64,000 nucleotides of DNA from Gnetum montanum (taxonomy: Eukaryota; Streptophyta; Gnetopsida; Gnetales; Gnetaceae), in contig MNCI01000181.1 in NCBI GenBank assembly GCA_015680685.1, forward strand, positions 68,989-132,988. The letters run 5' to 3'. The notes under the pieces were generated by a model, which was given only the letters and a program-made list of their open reading frames with translations, searched no databases and had not been told where the DNA came from. Position numbers and translations under genes: made by a program. Below are positions 46,613 through 56,740 of this stretch, piece by piece. How positions within the stretch are numbered: the first letter of the stretch is position 1; every line of letters starts with the position of its first letter.

Positions 46613-48339
46613 TATAATGATGGAAAAATTCAACGCCAAAAGAACCAAAAATTCCTATGCAAAACAATTTGACTTCAAGATCCATGGGCCTCAAAAAGGA
46701 TCTAGAGAGCCTCAAACAATTTTGTTAATTACTTGAGGACTTAAAGGTTTGTTACTGATCAATAAAAATGAAGGAAAACAAGCGTAAATGTGTAAATACA
46801 AAGTCAAATCCAATGTTGATACTAAGACAAAAATAGAGCAAAATGATATGGCTAAGAAAATAAAACTACAAATTTTATAATAAATACTACAAATAATAGT
46901 TGTAATAGGTTTTAAATTGTTCAAATTAGGGTTTTCACAGCACAAGAATATAAAATATATTCAAAGCTTGGTATAGGAGGCAAGGTGTGTTCCACACTAT
47001 CTACACAGATCTCCTAAATTGATCTACACTAAGGTGATTGCAACTAAAGATTTGGCTATTTTGGTAATCTAAACTAGTGGTGAAGGCTATGGACTTTTAA
47101 ATTTTTACTTTGCTTCAAAAGTCTCAAGTTTGGTTGAAAGCAGAATCATACAAAAGTCCTGAAAATGATGTAAACTTTGATTTAAATAGGCCATACATCT
47201 ATTGATTCTTTGCTAGCTTAATTTTGGTTAATTTCTAGAAACTTTTTGACATTCCCTACAACATTTTTTATGCTTTTGATGATCAAAATCTGCAATATGT
47301 GGCATACTAACGTTTTTGACTTTTTGGGCTAAAATACCAACATGTGTAGCACTTTTTTACCATCCAAAATTGTAGCATGTGGGCCACCAACGTGTGGAGC
47401 TTTTCCTACCAATTTTGAGGATGTATTGAGGCTATTTTCATGGCCCAAATTCCCATGTGTAATGCACCAACATTTTTGTCTTTTTCTACCAAATTTTGGT
47501 AGTGTATTAACATTTTGGACATCCACATGTTGGCATAAATGAAATTCTAGCTTGTGGGCTACAAATTTCATTTTACACATCAAAGAAATATCCAAAACTT
47601 TGTAAGAACAAGGCCATAGGGTAGGATTTTTTATGAGAAAATAAGCCAATTATATCTTCATTTAAATTTCCATTAAATTTTAATGTAAATATGGCTTTAA
47701 GGCTTCTTATTTGTCACATGAATTTTCTTTGAGATGTTTTGTGACATCCCATCCCTAGATGTTATGGCAAACGTCAAATATAAGATATATAAGACATTAT
47801 GCATAAGAAGAAAATATACCAATGTGAAATATAAGTGATATTCAACATTATGTATAAAAAAATAATAGAAAAAATATAGAAAAAGAAAGAAAAGAATGCT
47901 TTATTGATATAGAAAAGTGTATCTAGATTGTGCTCTAAGAGTGTTCCTTGGGGTTTTCTTCCTTTGGCATCCATCCCTTAGAGGTAATCCAACACTTCCA
48001 CCATGATTAGGCCTATAACTTGACCAGAAGGGATGGCTAGTCCACTTCCTGTCCTGATTCACCCAACTTCCTGTGACTTGCCTATACTGCCTTTGCCACC
48101 CCATGACTTGCCTGTACCAGCTTTGCCATTCCATGCTGGCACAACCTCTAACCCTGGGTATAAATGCCTTCAGTCAAACCCCCAAAGGTTATCTTAAGAG
48201 ACACGTCTATTATTACAACATGCCCTTTTGGGTCTTAATCACAACTACCCTTTCAGGTCTTGTTAAGATTACAATAACACTTAATATGAAGAGATACCAT
48301 CTTCATTAGGCAACCACATCCTTTGGAAATGGGGATGTG
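46613..48339 (-). repeat. 5' LTR of element C (interrupted by solo LTR J)
   Basis: The inner end aligns with the end of A's LTR: AATTTTTCCATCATTATA against CATTTTCCATCGTTACA. The outer end is TGAAACA (48339-48333), then J, then TCTCAAAGAAAATTCATGTGA, matching TGAAACACCATGAAAATTGTGA of A. Without J it is about 1.13 kb. A CCAACATGTGG motif cluster lies at 47280-47540. ORFs at 47329-47649 are chance. Confidence 0.7.
47740..48332 (+). mobile_element. solo LTR J (or short inverted-end element) inside the LTR of C
   Basis: 593 bases starting TGTGACATCCCATCC and ending GGGGATGTGACA. It is flanked on both sides by TGTTT (47735-47739 and 48333-48337), a perfect 5-bp target duplication. TG...CA ends and a TATAAAT at 48159-48165 favour a solo LTR on the plus strand. 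The ends form an imperfect 11-base inverted repeat, longer than usual for an LTR. A partial duplication around GACTTGCCTATACTG / GACTTGCCTGTACCA lies at 48077-48121. No coding content. Confidence 0.75.
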
Positions 48340-49020
48340 ACATGTTTCAATTATGGAGACATCTCCCACATAAGAAATGTCTTTCTTGTAGGTTGGATCT
48401 TACCAGGAGACAACCCTGGGATGTCAAAGATGATTTGTATGGCTAGGGAAACTTCTAGAATTGTTATTCTAATTCTGAAAATAGCCAAGAGAAGGTAGAA
48501 AAAAATAGAAACATTATGGGAACTCCAAGTTGAGCTTGAAGAAGATTTCTTAAGGTTTTTATCTTAGGCTTCTAATAAAAATGTATTTTATTTCATACAT
48601 GGAAGAAATAGAGAAGAGGGAAGATTTCATGTAAGCTCTTATGTTAAGTTTGGACAAGAATGGAAAAGAAAGAATATTGAATGAATGCATAGGTGTTGCA
48701 ACTCCAAGGTCAATTATGTTGCATATTAGCTGGTGTATTCTAATATTACTTATAAGTTGATCTCTTAGTCCTAGGTTATGGAAGAGTCTCTCTATCGATT
48801 ATATATTTCTTTAAGAACAACGATTATATCGTTGTAGAGCCTCATGCTCTATAATATTATTTGTGTTTTGGAGAGATTTTGCATGGTTATTGGGTTTTAG
48901 AAACCCTATTGTAATCTTCTCTTGAATAATTAAAGATAGCTAGTTTTCTCATTTTAAAAAAAATTAATTATCTTTTCAAGATATTTGTATTTAGTATTGT
49001 AAGGTGATTTTAATATTAGA
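48340..49020 (+). repeat. LTR-like repeat F, plus-strand copy
   Basis: It aligns with the reverse complement of 1022-1682. A GACATCT cluster stands at its left edge (48355-48420). The homology ends at TTTTAATATTAGA. After this comes CCATTGGTGCAACACGATGG, which could be a decayed primer-binding site followed by a gag start; if so, F is a copia 5' LTR. Tentative. Confidence 0.5.
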
Positions 49021-49295
49021 GTGGAGCTAATCCATTGGTGCAACACGATGGCTAAAGATTGAAGAATCTAATTATTGGAATTTCTTAAGGTGTTGTAATA
49101 CTTGCATCCATCTTATATAAAGGTCAAGTCTAATTTTTTCATAATGTTTAACCCTATGCCTTTCTTCTTGTTATAACTAATGAAATAATTGAAGGAGCAT
49201 AATGCTATGGTGTGTTTGCTAGTTCAAGTTCTAAGATTAATTAAGAAATTAATGGTAATAAAAGTAATTAAGAAGGAGATAATCAAGAAAATTCA
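49021..49295. other. spacer between F and the LTR of G
   Basis: Possible start of the internal region of the F element. No protein match seen. Confidence 0.3.
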
Positions 49296-50443
49296 TGTGG
49301 ATCGAGAACTTAGAAGGGGGTTTGAATAAGTTTCCCAATTGAAATTACACCTATCACTCAATAACACCAAATTTTACGTGGTTCTCCAAGTTCAATACTA
49401 CCACACTCAAAGGGTAGAGTTTGTGCACACCTCTAGACTTTGTTTCTCAAAAAAATGTGGTTTGAAAAGAATCATAGCCTGTACAATCTTTGAGCTCTAC
49501 ACTGAAGCATTTTTTCACTACGAAACCACTAGACCCTACAAGGTCCCAACAAGCTTCGTATGTGATTTCAAGGATCCCATAACCTTTATAAATTTGAGCT
49601 CTACTACGAAGTATTTTGACATTGTAAAATTATTCAATCTTGCAGGATCCTGAAAAGCTCAATGAGGATGCATTCTCACAAGAAGTGCATCAATTCTAAG
49701 AAAAATAAAAACACATAAGGAAAGAATGTAACTAAATTTACAAGTCCTTATCATTAAAGCTCAATACAACATACAACTAAGCAAATGATGTTACAATGAA
49801 GTGCAAGAATACAAAAGCATACATAAGATAATGATTGATCTAATGTGAATAGTGGTTGCACAATTTTCAAGAATTTGGTATCTTCTTATAGCCTTAAAGT
49901 TTTCAAAAACTCCTTGGAATTCATGCAATGACTACCCAACAATTAGCATAGACATCTTCTTTAAAGTTAGGATGTCTACTTGAGATTGGTCTTAATTCAG
50001 TAGAGATGTCTCATTGGAAAATGGGACATCTTCTATGGAACATCTTTGGGGAAATGTCTACTCCAGGATAGAGACATCTATTGTTTGAGGGAGATTTCTA
50101 TCTTTGTTTTTGTTTAATGCAGTAGAGACCGCTACTATTTTTATGGGACAACTTCCCAAATTTTAAGCTTTGTCTTCTAAGGCTTTCTCTCATTAATTTG
50201 CCTTCTTGTCAATCCTTAGAACATCTTCATTTGGTTTATAGCCTTCATTTTCATCCATTCTTGTCCATGTTCCCATTTTGATCCATGTAGTCTTTACTTT
50301 ATCTTCTCATTATAGATCTTATCTCCTTGAGTTCACGTATCTCATTATGGAGTTCTTATTCATGTCCTGCAAACACATTATCCATAACAAACATTCTATA
50401 TTCTCCATTTTCCTTAAGGTTTTGACATACCAAAAGGTCAACA
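49296..50443 (-). repeat. 3' LTR of copia element G
   Basis: On the minus strand it begins TGTTGACC right after GGGGAGAT, the usual SIRE-type junction (..GGGGGAGATTGTTG..), and may end at ..GATCCACA (49296). It holds a GACATCT cluster at 49940-50150 and a CAAACCCCCTTCT motif typical of copia leaders near its end. The left border is a guess from the CA rule. Confidence 0.5.
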
Positions 50444-50454
50444 ATCTCCCCATT
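50444..50454 (-). other. polypurine tract of element G
   Basis: AATGGGGAGAT on the minus strand directly before the LTR start. A second purine tract, TTAGGGGGAGTA, lies about 120 bases upstream, as often seen in SIRE-like elements. Confidence 0.55.
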
Positions 50455-50679
50455 TTTTGTGATGTCAAAAAATTAAGAAAATGGGTTAGTAGTTTCAAAA
50501 GAAATGTATATGTATCCTTGTCATCTTCCACTTTTTGGATAGAAACAAAATGGGTTGGAAATACTCCCCCTAAACAAGTGTAAGAAAAAAAAGTTATAAA
50601 TAGATATTTTTATTGTTCTTGTATTTTAATAGCCTAGAGTAACTATGTCTTATTGAACATTTAAAAGTAAAAACTTACT

Positions 50680-52854
50680 TAATAGGATAGGGTCCTATCC
50701 CCATATCTTTGTAGAGAGTAGTGAGTCGTTTCTCATCGCAAGGTTTGGTGAAAGTGTCTACAAGTAGATTTTTTGTTCCAATGAATTCTATCTTAATATG
50801 TACATGTTGAGTTTGTTCTCATATAAAGTGATGTCAAATTTCAATGTGTTTGGCATGGGAATGTTGGATTAGATTCTTTGTGATATTGATGAAGCTACTG
50901 TTCTCACAATAGATTGGTGTGGATTGGGATTTTACCCCTAAGTCCCTAAGTGTTTCTTTCATCCATAAGAGCTAGTCACAATAGCTTCTAGTTAAAATGT
51001 ATTTGTCTTCTTCCATAGAAAGTGTTATGGAAGTTTGAATTTTGGTTATCCAAGAGATAATACTTTTTCCTAGAAAAAAGAAATTTCCACTTGTGCTTCA
51101 ACAATCATCTAAATAACCTACCCAATCTACATCATAATATCTAGCAAGATCAAGTCAGGAATCCCTTGGATACCAAAGGCCCCAATTAGTAGTACCCTTT
51201 AGATAATGAAAAATATGTTTAACCATCTTTGAGTAGGATTCTTTTGGGTTAGCCTGATATCTAGTATAAATTCCTATACTTAATGCTATGTCTAATCAAT
51301 TAGTAGTTAAATAAATTAGGCTACCTATCATACCTCTATAAAGCTTGTGATCAACAGGTTTTTCTTGATCATATTTGGTAAGCTTAAAATTTGGTTCCAT
51401 ATGAGTGTTCTTAACCTTAACTTCTCCCAAGTTGAATTTCAATAGTAGATCTTTGACATATTTGGTTTGAAAAATGAAGGTTCCATCTTTTGTTTGATTA
51501 ATTTGAAAGTCAAGAAAGTTTTTGAGCTCTTCCATCATGCTCATTTTAAATTTTGATTACATAAGATTTGAAAACTTCTTGCATAGAATTTCATTAGTGG
51601 CACCAAAAATAATATCATCAACATAGATTTGAACTATAAGTATATCATTACCTTCTCATATAAAAAATAAAGTAACATTAGCCTTCTTGAGAAAATCTTC
51701 CATACCAAGCTCTAGGAGCTTGTTTAAGCCGATGGAAAGCCTTCTTGAGCCTGTAAGAATGACCAAGATTAATGGGATCCACAAATCCTTTAGGTTGTTT
51801 AACATATACTTCTTATATGGTCAAATTTAGAAAGACACCTTTTCACATCCATTTGATATACTTTGATATTTCTAATACTAGCATATGTCAAAATAATTCT
51901 AATAGATTCAAGTCTAGTAACAGGAGAAAAATTCTCATCAAAATCAATTCGTTCATGTTGATTATAGTCTTTTGAAACTAATCTAGCTTTATTTTTAATG
52001 ATATTTTCATTATCATCAATTTTGTTCCTAAAGACCCATTTTTTCCCAATAATTAGTTTATGGCATGGTTTAGGTGTCAATTCCCATACATCATTCTTAG
52101 TGAATTGATTTAGTTCATCTTACATAGTAGAAATTCACCCTTCTTCTCATTCTTCTTCTTTAAAGTTTTTGGTTTCTAGTTGTGAAAGATATGCTACATA
52201 GACACAAATTTCCTTAGTTTGACTTCTAGTATGAATACCATCTTGAACTGTCCAATTACATCATTGAGAGAGTATGTTTTACTAATTCTAGAAATTTTAG
52301 GTTGAGTTGGTGATATCTCCTCAAGTTCATTCTCATGGTCTTCCTCATGTTCACTGTCTAATTCTGAATTTATGTCAATTTGTACTTGTGAGACACTAGG
52401 AAACTTTTTAGTGGGAACAATTTCTTCATTAGTTTGTAAAGAAGTAATATCACTATCATCAATTTTAACATTAATAATTTCTTCTACCATATTTTTTCTC
52501 TTGTTGAAGACTCTTTATGCTTTACTAACGAAGGAATATTCTAAGAATATGCCTTCATCAATTTTAGGATAAAATTTTCTTAAGATATCTTTATCATGGA
52601 CAATATACCATTTAGAATCAAAGACATAGAAATAACCTATTGAAGGTTTTCTACCATTCCATAATTCATAGGGATTTTTAGAGGTAAACCTTCTTAGTAG
52701 AACTCTGTTGAATATGTAGCAAGTAGTGTTAATTACTTTAGCCCAAAAGTGATAAGAAAGACTTTGTTCATTCAATATAGTTCTTTCCATTTCATTCAAG
52801 ATTCTATTCCTTCTTTCAGCTACATCATTTTTTTGAGGAGTTCTTGTAGCAAAG
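50680..52854 (-). pseudogene. Ty1/copia (SIRE-like) integrase C-terminus, RT and RNase H of G
   Basis: Minus-strand order from the right: NDVAERRNRILNEMERTIL and NPYELWNGRKPSIGYFYVFD (integrase end, 52845-52515); WVFRNKIDDNENIIKNKARL and YNQHERIDFDENFSPVTRLE (RT, 52080-51799); LIVQIYVDDIIFGA with an intact YVDD at 51625-51614; MSMMEELKNFLDFQINQTK and KLYRGMIGSLIYL (51544-51296); RNase H with YCENSSFINITKN and VDTFTKP to about 50690. These match copia RT of the SIRE/Maximus group. The element is cut at 52854 by the LTR of D; its gag and integrase core are not in the window. Several stops. Confidence 0.85.
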
Positions 52855-53630
52855 TGACAAGCGGCAAGGTATCACTACGCTCAACCATACGAATACAAGC
52901 GTACATGCACGATCTGGTCAAATTCCAAGGACTAAGTGCTTATGTGCCTTTGTGGAACAAGGATGGGTTGATTAATTATTTTCTTTCCAAGCTTACTTGT
53001 ATAGCATGATTGTATGGTTAAGTAACCTTGAGGTACATGATTTTTATAGTTTTTATGTTTTTATGTCCTAGTGCTACAAATGGAGGAGAGAGATAACTAG
53101 GTAACTAATTTTAATTTAATTACTCAACTATGCTTTAACTAGTCCTAACACCAGCATCCATTCTCACTTATTGTACACATCCTGAACCAGTGCAACACTA
53201 CTAGTATTATCAAACGCTAATCGTTACTGGGTTACCAAGTGTTACACACATGCTCGAAGTGATCGTACTAAGTGTGCTTACTTAGGAGAGTTGCAAGGTG
53301 AGAGAGAGAACATTAATTAACTAAGGAAATTATTAAGTAATAGTAATTAACATTAATTAATCTATTCTAAATGTTGCAAGGTTTATCACAAAGTTCATTT
53401 TTTATTGCCATACATAAGGTGTGCTCATGTACACAATGCTCAAATAAAGATCCGTTCACTTTATGAATCCTACTACGAGCACTCAAAAATAATTCTCTAT
53501 CTAGAAATGGAAAAAGGCAAGAGTTTGGGTAAGGGACTAAGACTAACTATGCAAACCAAGTGCACCCGCCTCTTATTTATAGGCAACGAGGCAAGCTCTG
53601 ATATCACGTACACGATATCGCAGTTCATCA
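52855..53630 (-). repeat. 3' LTR of element D
   Basis: 776 bases. On the minus strand it starts TGATGAACTGCG and ends CCGCTTGTCA. TATAAATA lies at 53581-53574 (minus). GTGGGGGTA precedes the start, preceded by GAACTTGAGGATGAGTTTTC, a coding-like tail often seen before gypsy polypurine tracts. The left end breaks copia integrase homology at exactly 52854. No second LTR copy is in the window, so the borders rest on these signals. Confidence 0.6.
53574..53581 (-). promoter_or_regulatory. TATA box of D LTR
   Basis: TATAAATA on the minus strand within CGTTGCCTATAAATAAGAGG, 50 bases after the LTR start. Confidence 0.45.
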
Positions 53631-53639
53631 TACCCCCAC
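53631..53639 (-). other. polypurine tract of element D
   Basis: GTGGGGGTA on the minus strand, directly before TGATGAAC. Confidence 0.5.
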
Positions 53640-55223
53640 AACTAAATGAAAACTCATCCTCAAGTTCCTTACAAAATATTGGGAAAGTATAGGATTATTG
53701 ACTGAATAAGAATTGATAGTGACAAGAAATAACAAACTCAAAGTGCTTGGTGAATAGATCAACAAACATATTACAACATTGATGTTCATGCCCTTTGTGA
53801 TGAACACTATACATAGATGACATCTAGACCCTCATCCAATAGCTTGAAGAGAGAGTAAAGAAAATGGGGCATGTTGCTGCTGACATTGTGATTATGCCTT
53901 CCATTGTTTATCCATAATCACATGACCAAACTTGTTCCTAGCATAAACACTCTAGCTCCAATCCATCCCGAGTGCTTCCTCCTATCCTAGTCCATAGTTC
54001 GTGTAATCGCCATCTACACACACAACATAGTTACGAATGAGCAAGGATAAGTAAACCATAATGCAGTTGATACCTTGCCTCGATATAAAGGGCATTGGTT
54101 GGGTTTTGGTTATGGCAGAAACTAGGTTAGAGGTTTATCACTGATAACTACCCAAGGTGTAGGGATGATACAAGTAGTAGAATGGAAAATTTGTGACAAG
54201 GCTGCCATGACTAAGAGCGAACCTCTGATAGAAATAGGGTGGAAAAGTATAGGGAACAAGAAAAATGGGAAAAATAACAATGGTGATGCCAATAAAGTGG
54301 ATGTCATAGATGGGGATGAAATGAGAAATTTCTAATTACAAGAAATGTTTAAGGAGAAGAATTTATCAATTGCACCATATAGGAATGTCAGTGGGTCCTC
54401 CCCAAAGTAGGCTCATGCCCTTTACGCCCTAACCAAAGAGTCCATAGGCTCGAGCAATGACATCTGGAAACATTGGTTAAAGATTGACCCATAAGAATTT
54501 ACCAAATAATAACAATGCATCAACCAGGAGATAGACTAATCATAAAACCAGCAATGAGGTGGAAAATGAAAAGAAAGATGGAGAGTAGTAAATGGAATGG
54601 AATCCCAAGAGCAAGGTTGTGTAAAGTCCCTTATGTATTTTATGGTTAAGGTGACTAAGTAGAACTCATTCCAAATCTGGACTCAAACCAACCACATTCA
54701 GTGACCTTGCATCAATACACTTAGTCAATCCATCCCCTTGAAGCAACAAGAATGCTTCCCCAAAGAGTCACCACCATTCCAAGGAGAGCAAGATGGAGAA
54801 GCAAGAAGCTAGAAAGAGCCTTAGTTAGAGGGAATCTTCAGGCATGGGTAACATATCTTTCTAGTGCAATAACTAGTGCTTGTAGCCCACTATTTCTTTA
54901 TTATGTCTAAGGGGTGTGCTTTGAATTATTTCCAATTTTTTATTTTTATTTTTTGCGTGAGAACCACACCATGCAAAGACTTATTTGATTTATTTGACTT
55001 CATGATGTTTGGTCATTAGTGGAATGGAGGAGAACCCATGAAAAGCATCCAAGTACCCAAGAGAATAGCTAGCACATGTACATTGAATCCCCTTGAAGTC
55101 ACACCCTTTTCAACCATTGAATCCTTCCTTGATTTGAAGAATACAAAGCCACCAATTCATTAATAAGTTTATTTAGAAAAAGGGACAGTACAGTTTCAAA
55201 ACCAAGGGAGACCATAGAGTTGA
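53640..55223. other. 3' region of element D
   Basis: No known domain found. On the plus strand, decayed coding-like runs occur at 54110-54480 (for example VVEWKICDKAAMTKSEPLIE, then EMFKEKNLSIAPYRNV) and near 55010-55200. They are on the strand opposite to D and may be parts of an antisense or captured gene. I cannot identify them. Confidence 0.35.
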
Positions 55224-55544
55224 ATGGAGGAATGGATGGTGTGGACTCATTACCTATTTTATCAAAAGAACCATATCATAGTATCAACATTGAAAATCAA
55301 AGGCAAAAACCCAACATTAACAATCAACACCATTATATTACAATCCACCATCATGAGCACTTATTGTATGATGAATGAAAGTAAATCAAACAAAGAAATA
55401 GAAAAATATGTCAACGATGGTGTAAAAAAATTTGAAAACAAATATGTAAAAAAAATACAAAAAAAGGGAGCTGAGGGCTTAGAATGGTTAGCATTGGTGG
55501 CCATCTCCCCCATGACTGAGTTGGAAGAAGGAGATCCAAAATAA
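55224..55544 (+). CDS. hypothetical ORF antisense to D, between integrase and 3' LTR
   Basis: 106 codons open from ATG to TAA. It is charged in its second half (KSNKEIEKYVNDGVKKFENK, then EKYVKK-like repeats) with a short acidic end. Its place, downstream of integrase and on the opposite strand, is where antisense ORFs of Tat-type elements are known. No homolog is visible in the window, and a 106-codon ORF in AT-rich DNA can be chance. Unknown function. Confidence 0.25.
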   Translation: MEEWMVWTHYLFYQKNHIIVSTLKIKGKNPTLTINTIILQSTIMSTYCMMNESKSNKEIEKYVNDGVKKFENKYVKKIQKKGAEGLEWLALVAISPMTELEEGDPK

Positions 55545-55589
55545 TGAGCAGGGTTGTCCACCAACAAAGGTAGTATTGGTACTAGCTAT

Positions 55590-56740
55590 TCTAAGCTCAT
55601 GGAAAGGTTTGGTTTATTGGATGTTGACCAACAATTTCTTATTCGGGTTCTCAGGTCTGTAAACCATCATGGCCCTTGAAGGAAAAGTTGAATAAATGAT
55701 ATAAGGTCCTTCCCATAGCATTTTAAATTTAGTTCATTATGGCACGTGTGTGGGATTCTAGTACATAACCTTATCTCCTGGTTGATATTTAACTTTCCTA
55801 ATTTTTAGGTTATGATGTCATTTATTAAAGTCCTTGTGCAATTCATTAGATGACAAGGCAACTAATCAGTTCTCATCTAGTAAGTTAAGGATCATTAACC
55901 ATTTTTTTTGTGCTAGATCAAGGTCAAGGTTGAGATCACATGCCATAGATAATGTATGAAGTTCTACTTGAATGGGAAGCATTGGAAGTTTCTCGTACAC
56001 TAACTCATAGGGAGAGTAGCCTCTAGGGAGTTTCCATGTGGAGTGGTATGCCCAAAGAGCATCATTCAATTTTGTGCTCCAATCTCTCCTATACTTGCTA
56101 ATAGTTCTTGTCAATATTTTCATAATCTCCCTATTGGTGATCTTGGCTTGACCATTCGCTTGAGGGTGGTATGGAGTAGTCAATTTGTGTTCAACCCTTA
56201 AGCGTTGCATCAGCTTCCAAAATGTTGCACCTGTAAAATGTGTTCCATTGTTAGAAATAAGTGCACGAGGCATGCCAAACTTGTTTATGATTTGTTGTTG
56301 AACAAATCGTGCAGCTCTAGATGATGTACAATCCCCAAAAATGGCTAATTCTGCCCATTTTGTAAAGTAGTCAATAGCAACAATGATGTAAGCTTTTCCA
56401 TTGGACATTGGTGTAATGAGCCCAGTAAAATCAATTCCCCATATGTCAAAAAGTTCTAAAGGTTGAATCCATTGTTGTAGATCCTCCATTCTAGCAGTCA
56501 TTCTCCCATCATGTTGACAGTGTTCACAAAATTGGATGAAATGATGGACATCCTAAAATAATGTAGGCCAATAATATCCTACAAGTAGGATTTTAATGGT
56601 TGTTCGTCTCCCAGCATAATGACCCCCACAAGGACCCTTAGGAGCATCTTGGAGAACTCGCAGTTGATTTATATTAGGAATGCACCATCCAACCAAGCCA
56701 TTAGGACATACTTTATAAAGTTTCCCATTGATCTCCATAA
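55590..56740 (-). pseudogene. integrase of element D
   Basis: The zinc-binding part (56738-56505) contains GPCGGHYAGRRTTIKILL, GYYWPTLF and FCEHCQ. The core at 56501-55866 is open for 211 codons: FDIWGIDFTGLITP (first aspartate kept), ALISNNGTHFTGATF (the expected SD is SN, second aspartate lost) and HPQANGQAKITNREI (the expected glutamate is lysine). Two of three catalytic residues are gone, so it could not integrate DNA even though the frame is long. The C-terminal part continues with VKYQPGDKVMY and LWEGPYIIYSTF to about 55590 with stops. Confidence 0.85.

Larger units (their letters stand above)
30246..48339 (-). mobile_element. Tat-lineage element C, old, 3' LTR missing
   Basis: Read on the minus strand: 5' LTR (48339-46613, with solo LTR J inside), primer-binding site, gag, protease, antisense gene on the plus strand, RT, two RNase H domains, integrase. 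The order is exactly that of element A, and the proteins are homologous. No 3' LTR follows the integrase; within 500 bases the B junction and the GACATCT array are reached, so the 3' end is truncated or rearranged. Every coding part is broken by many stops and the DNA is strongly depleted in CpG, so C is much older than A. Confidence 0.8.

Noticed and set aside
52863-54079. 12-base inverted repeat GGCAAGGTATCA ... TGATACCTTGCC suggesting a DNA transposon
   Set aside because: The left arm is the end of the D LTR, which has its own TATA box, CA end and polypurine tract. The right arm has no target duplication.
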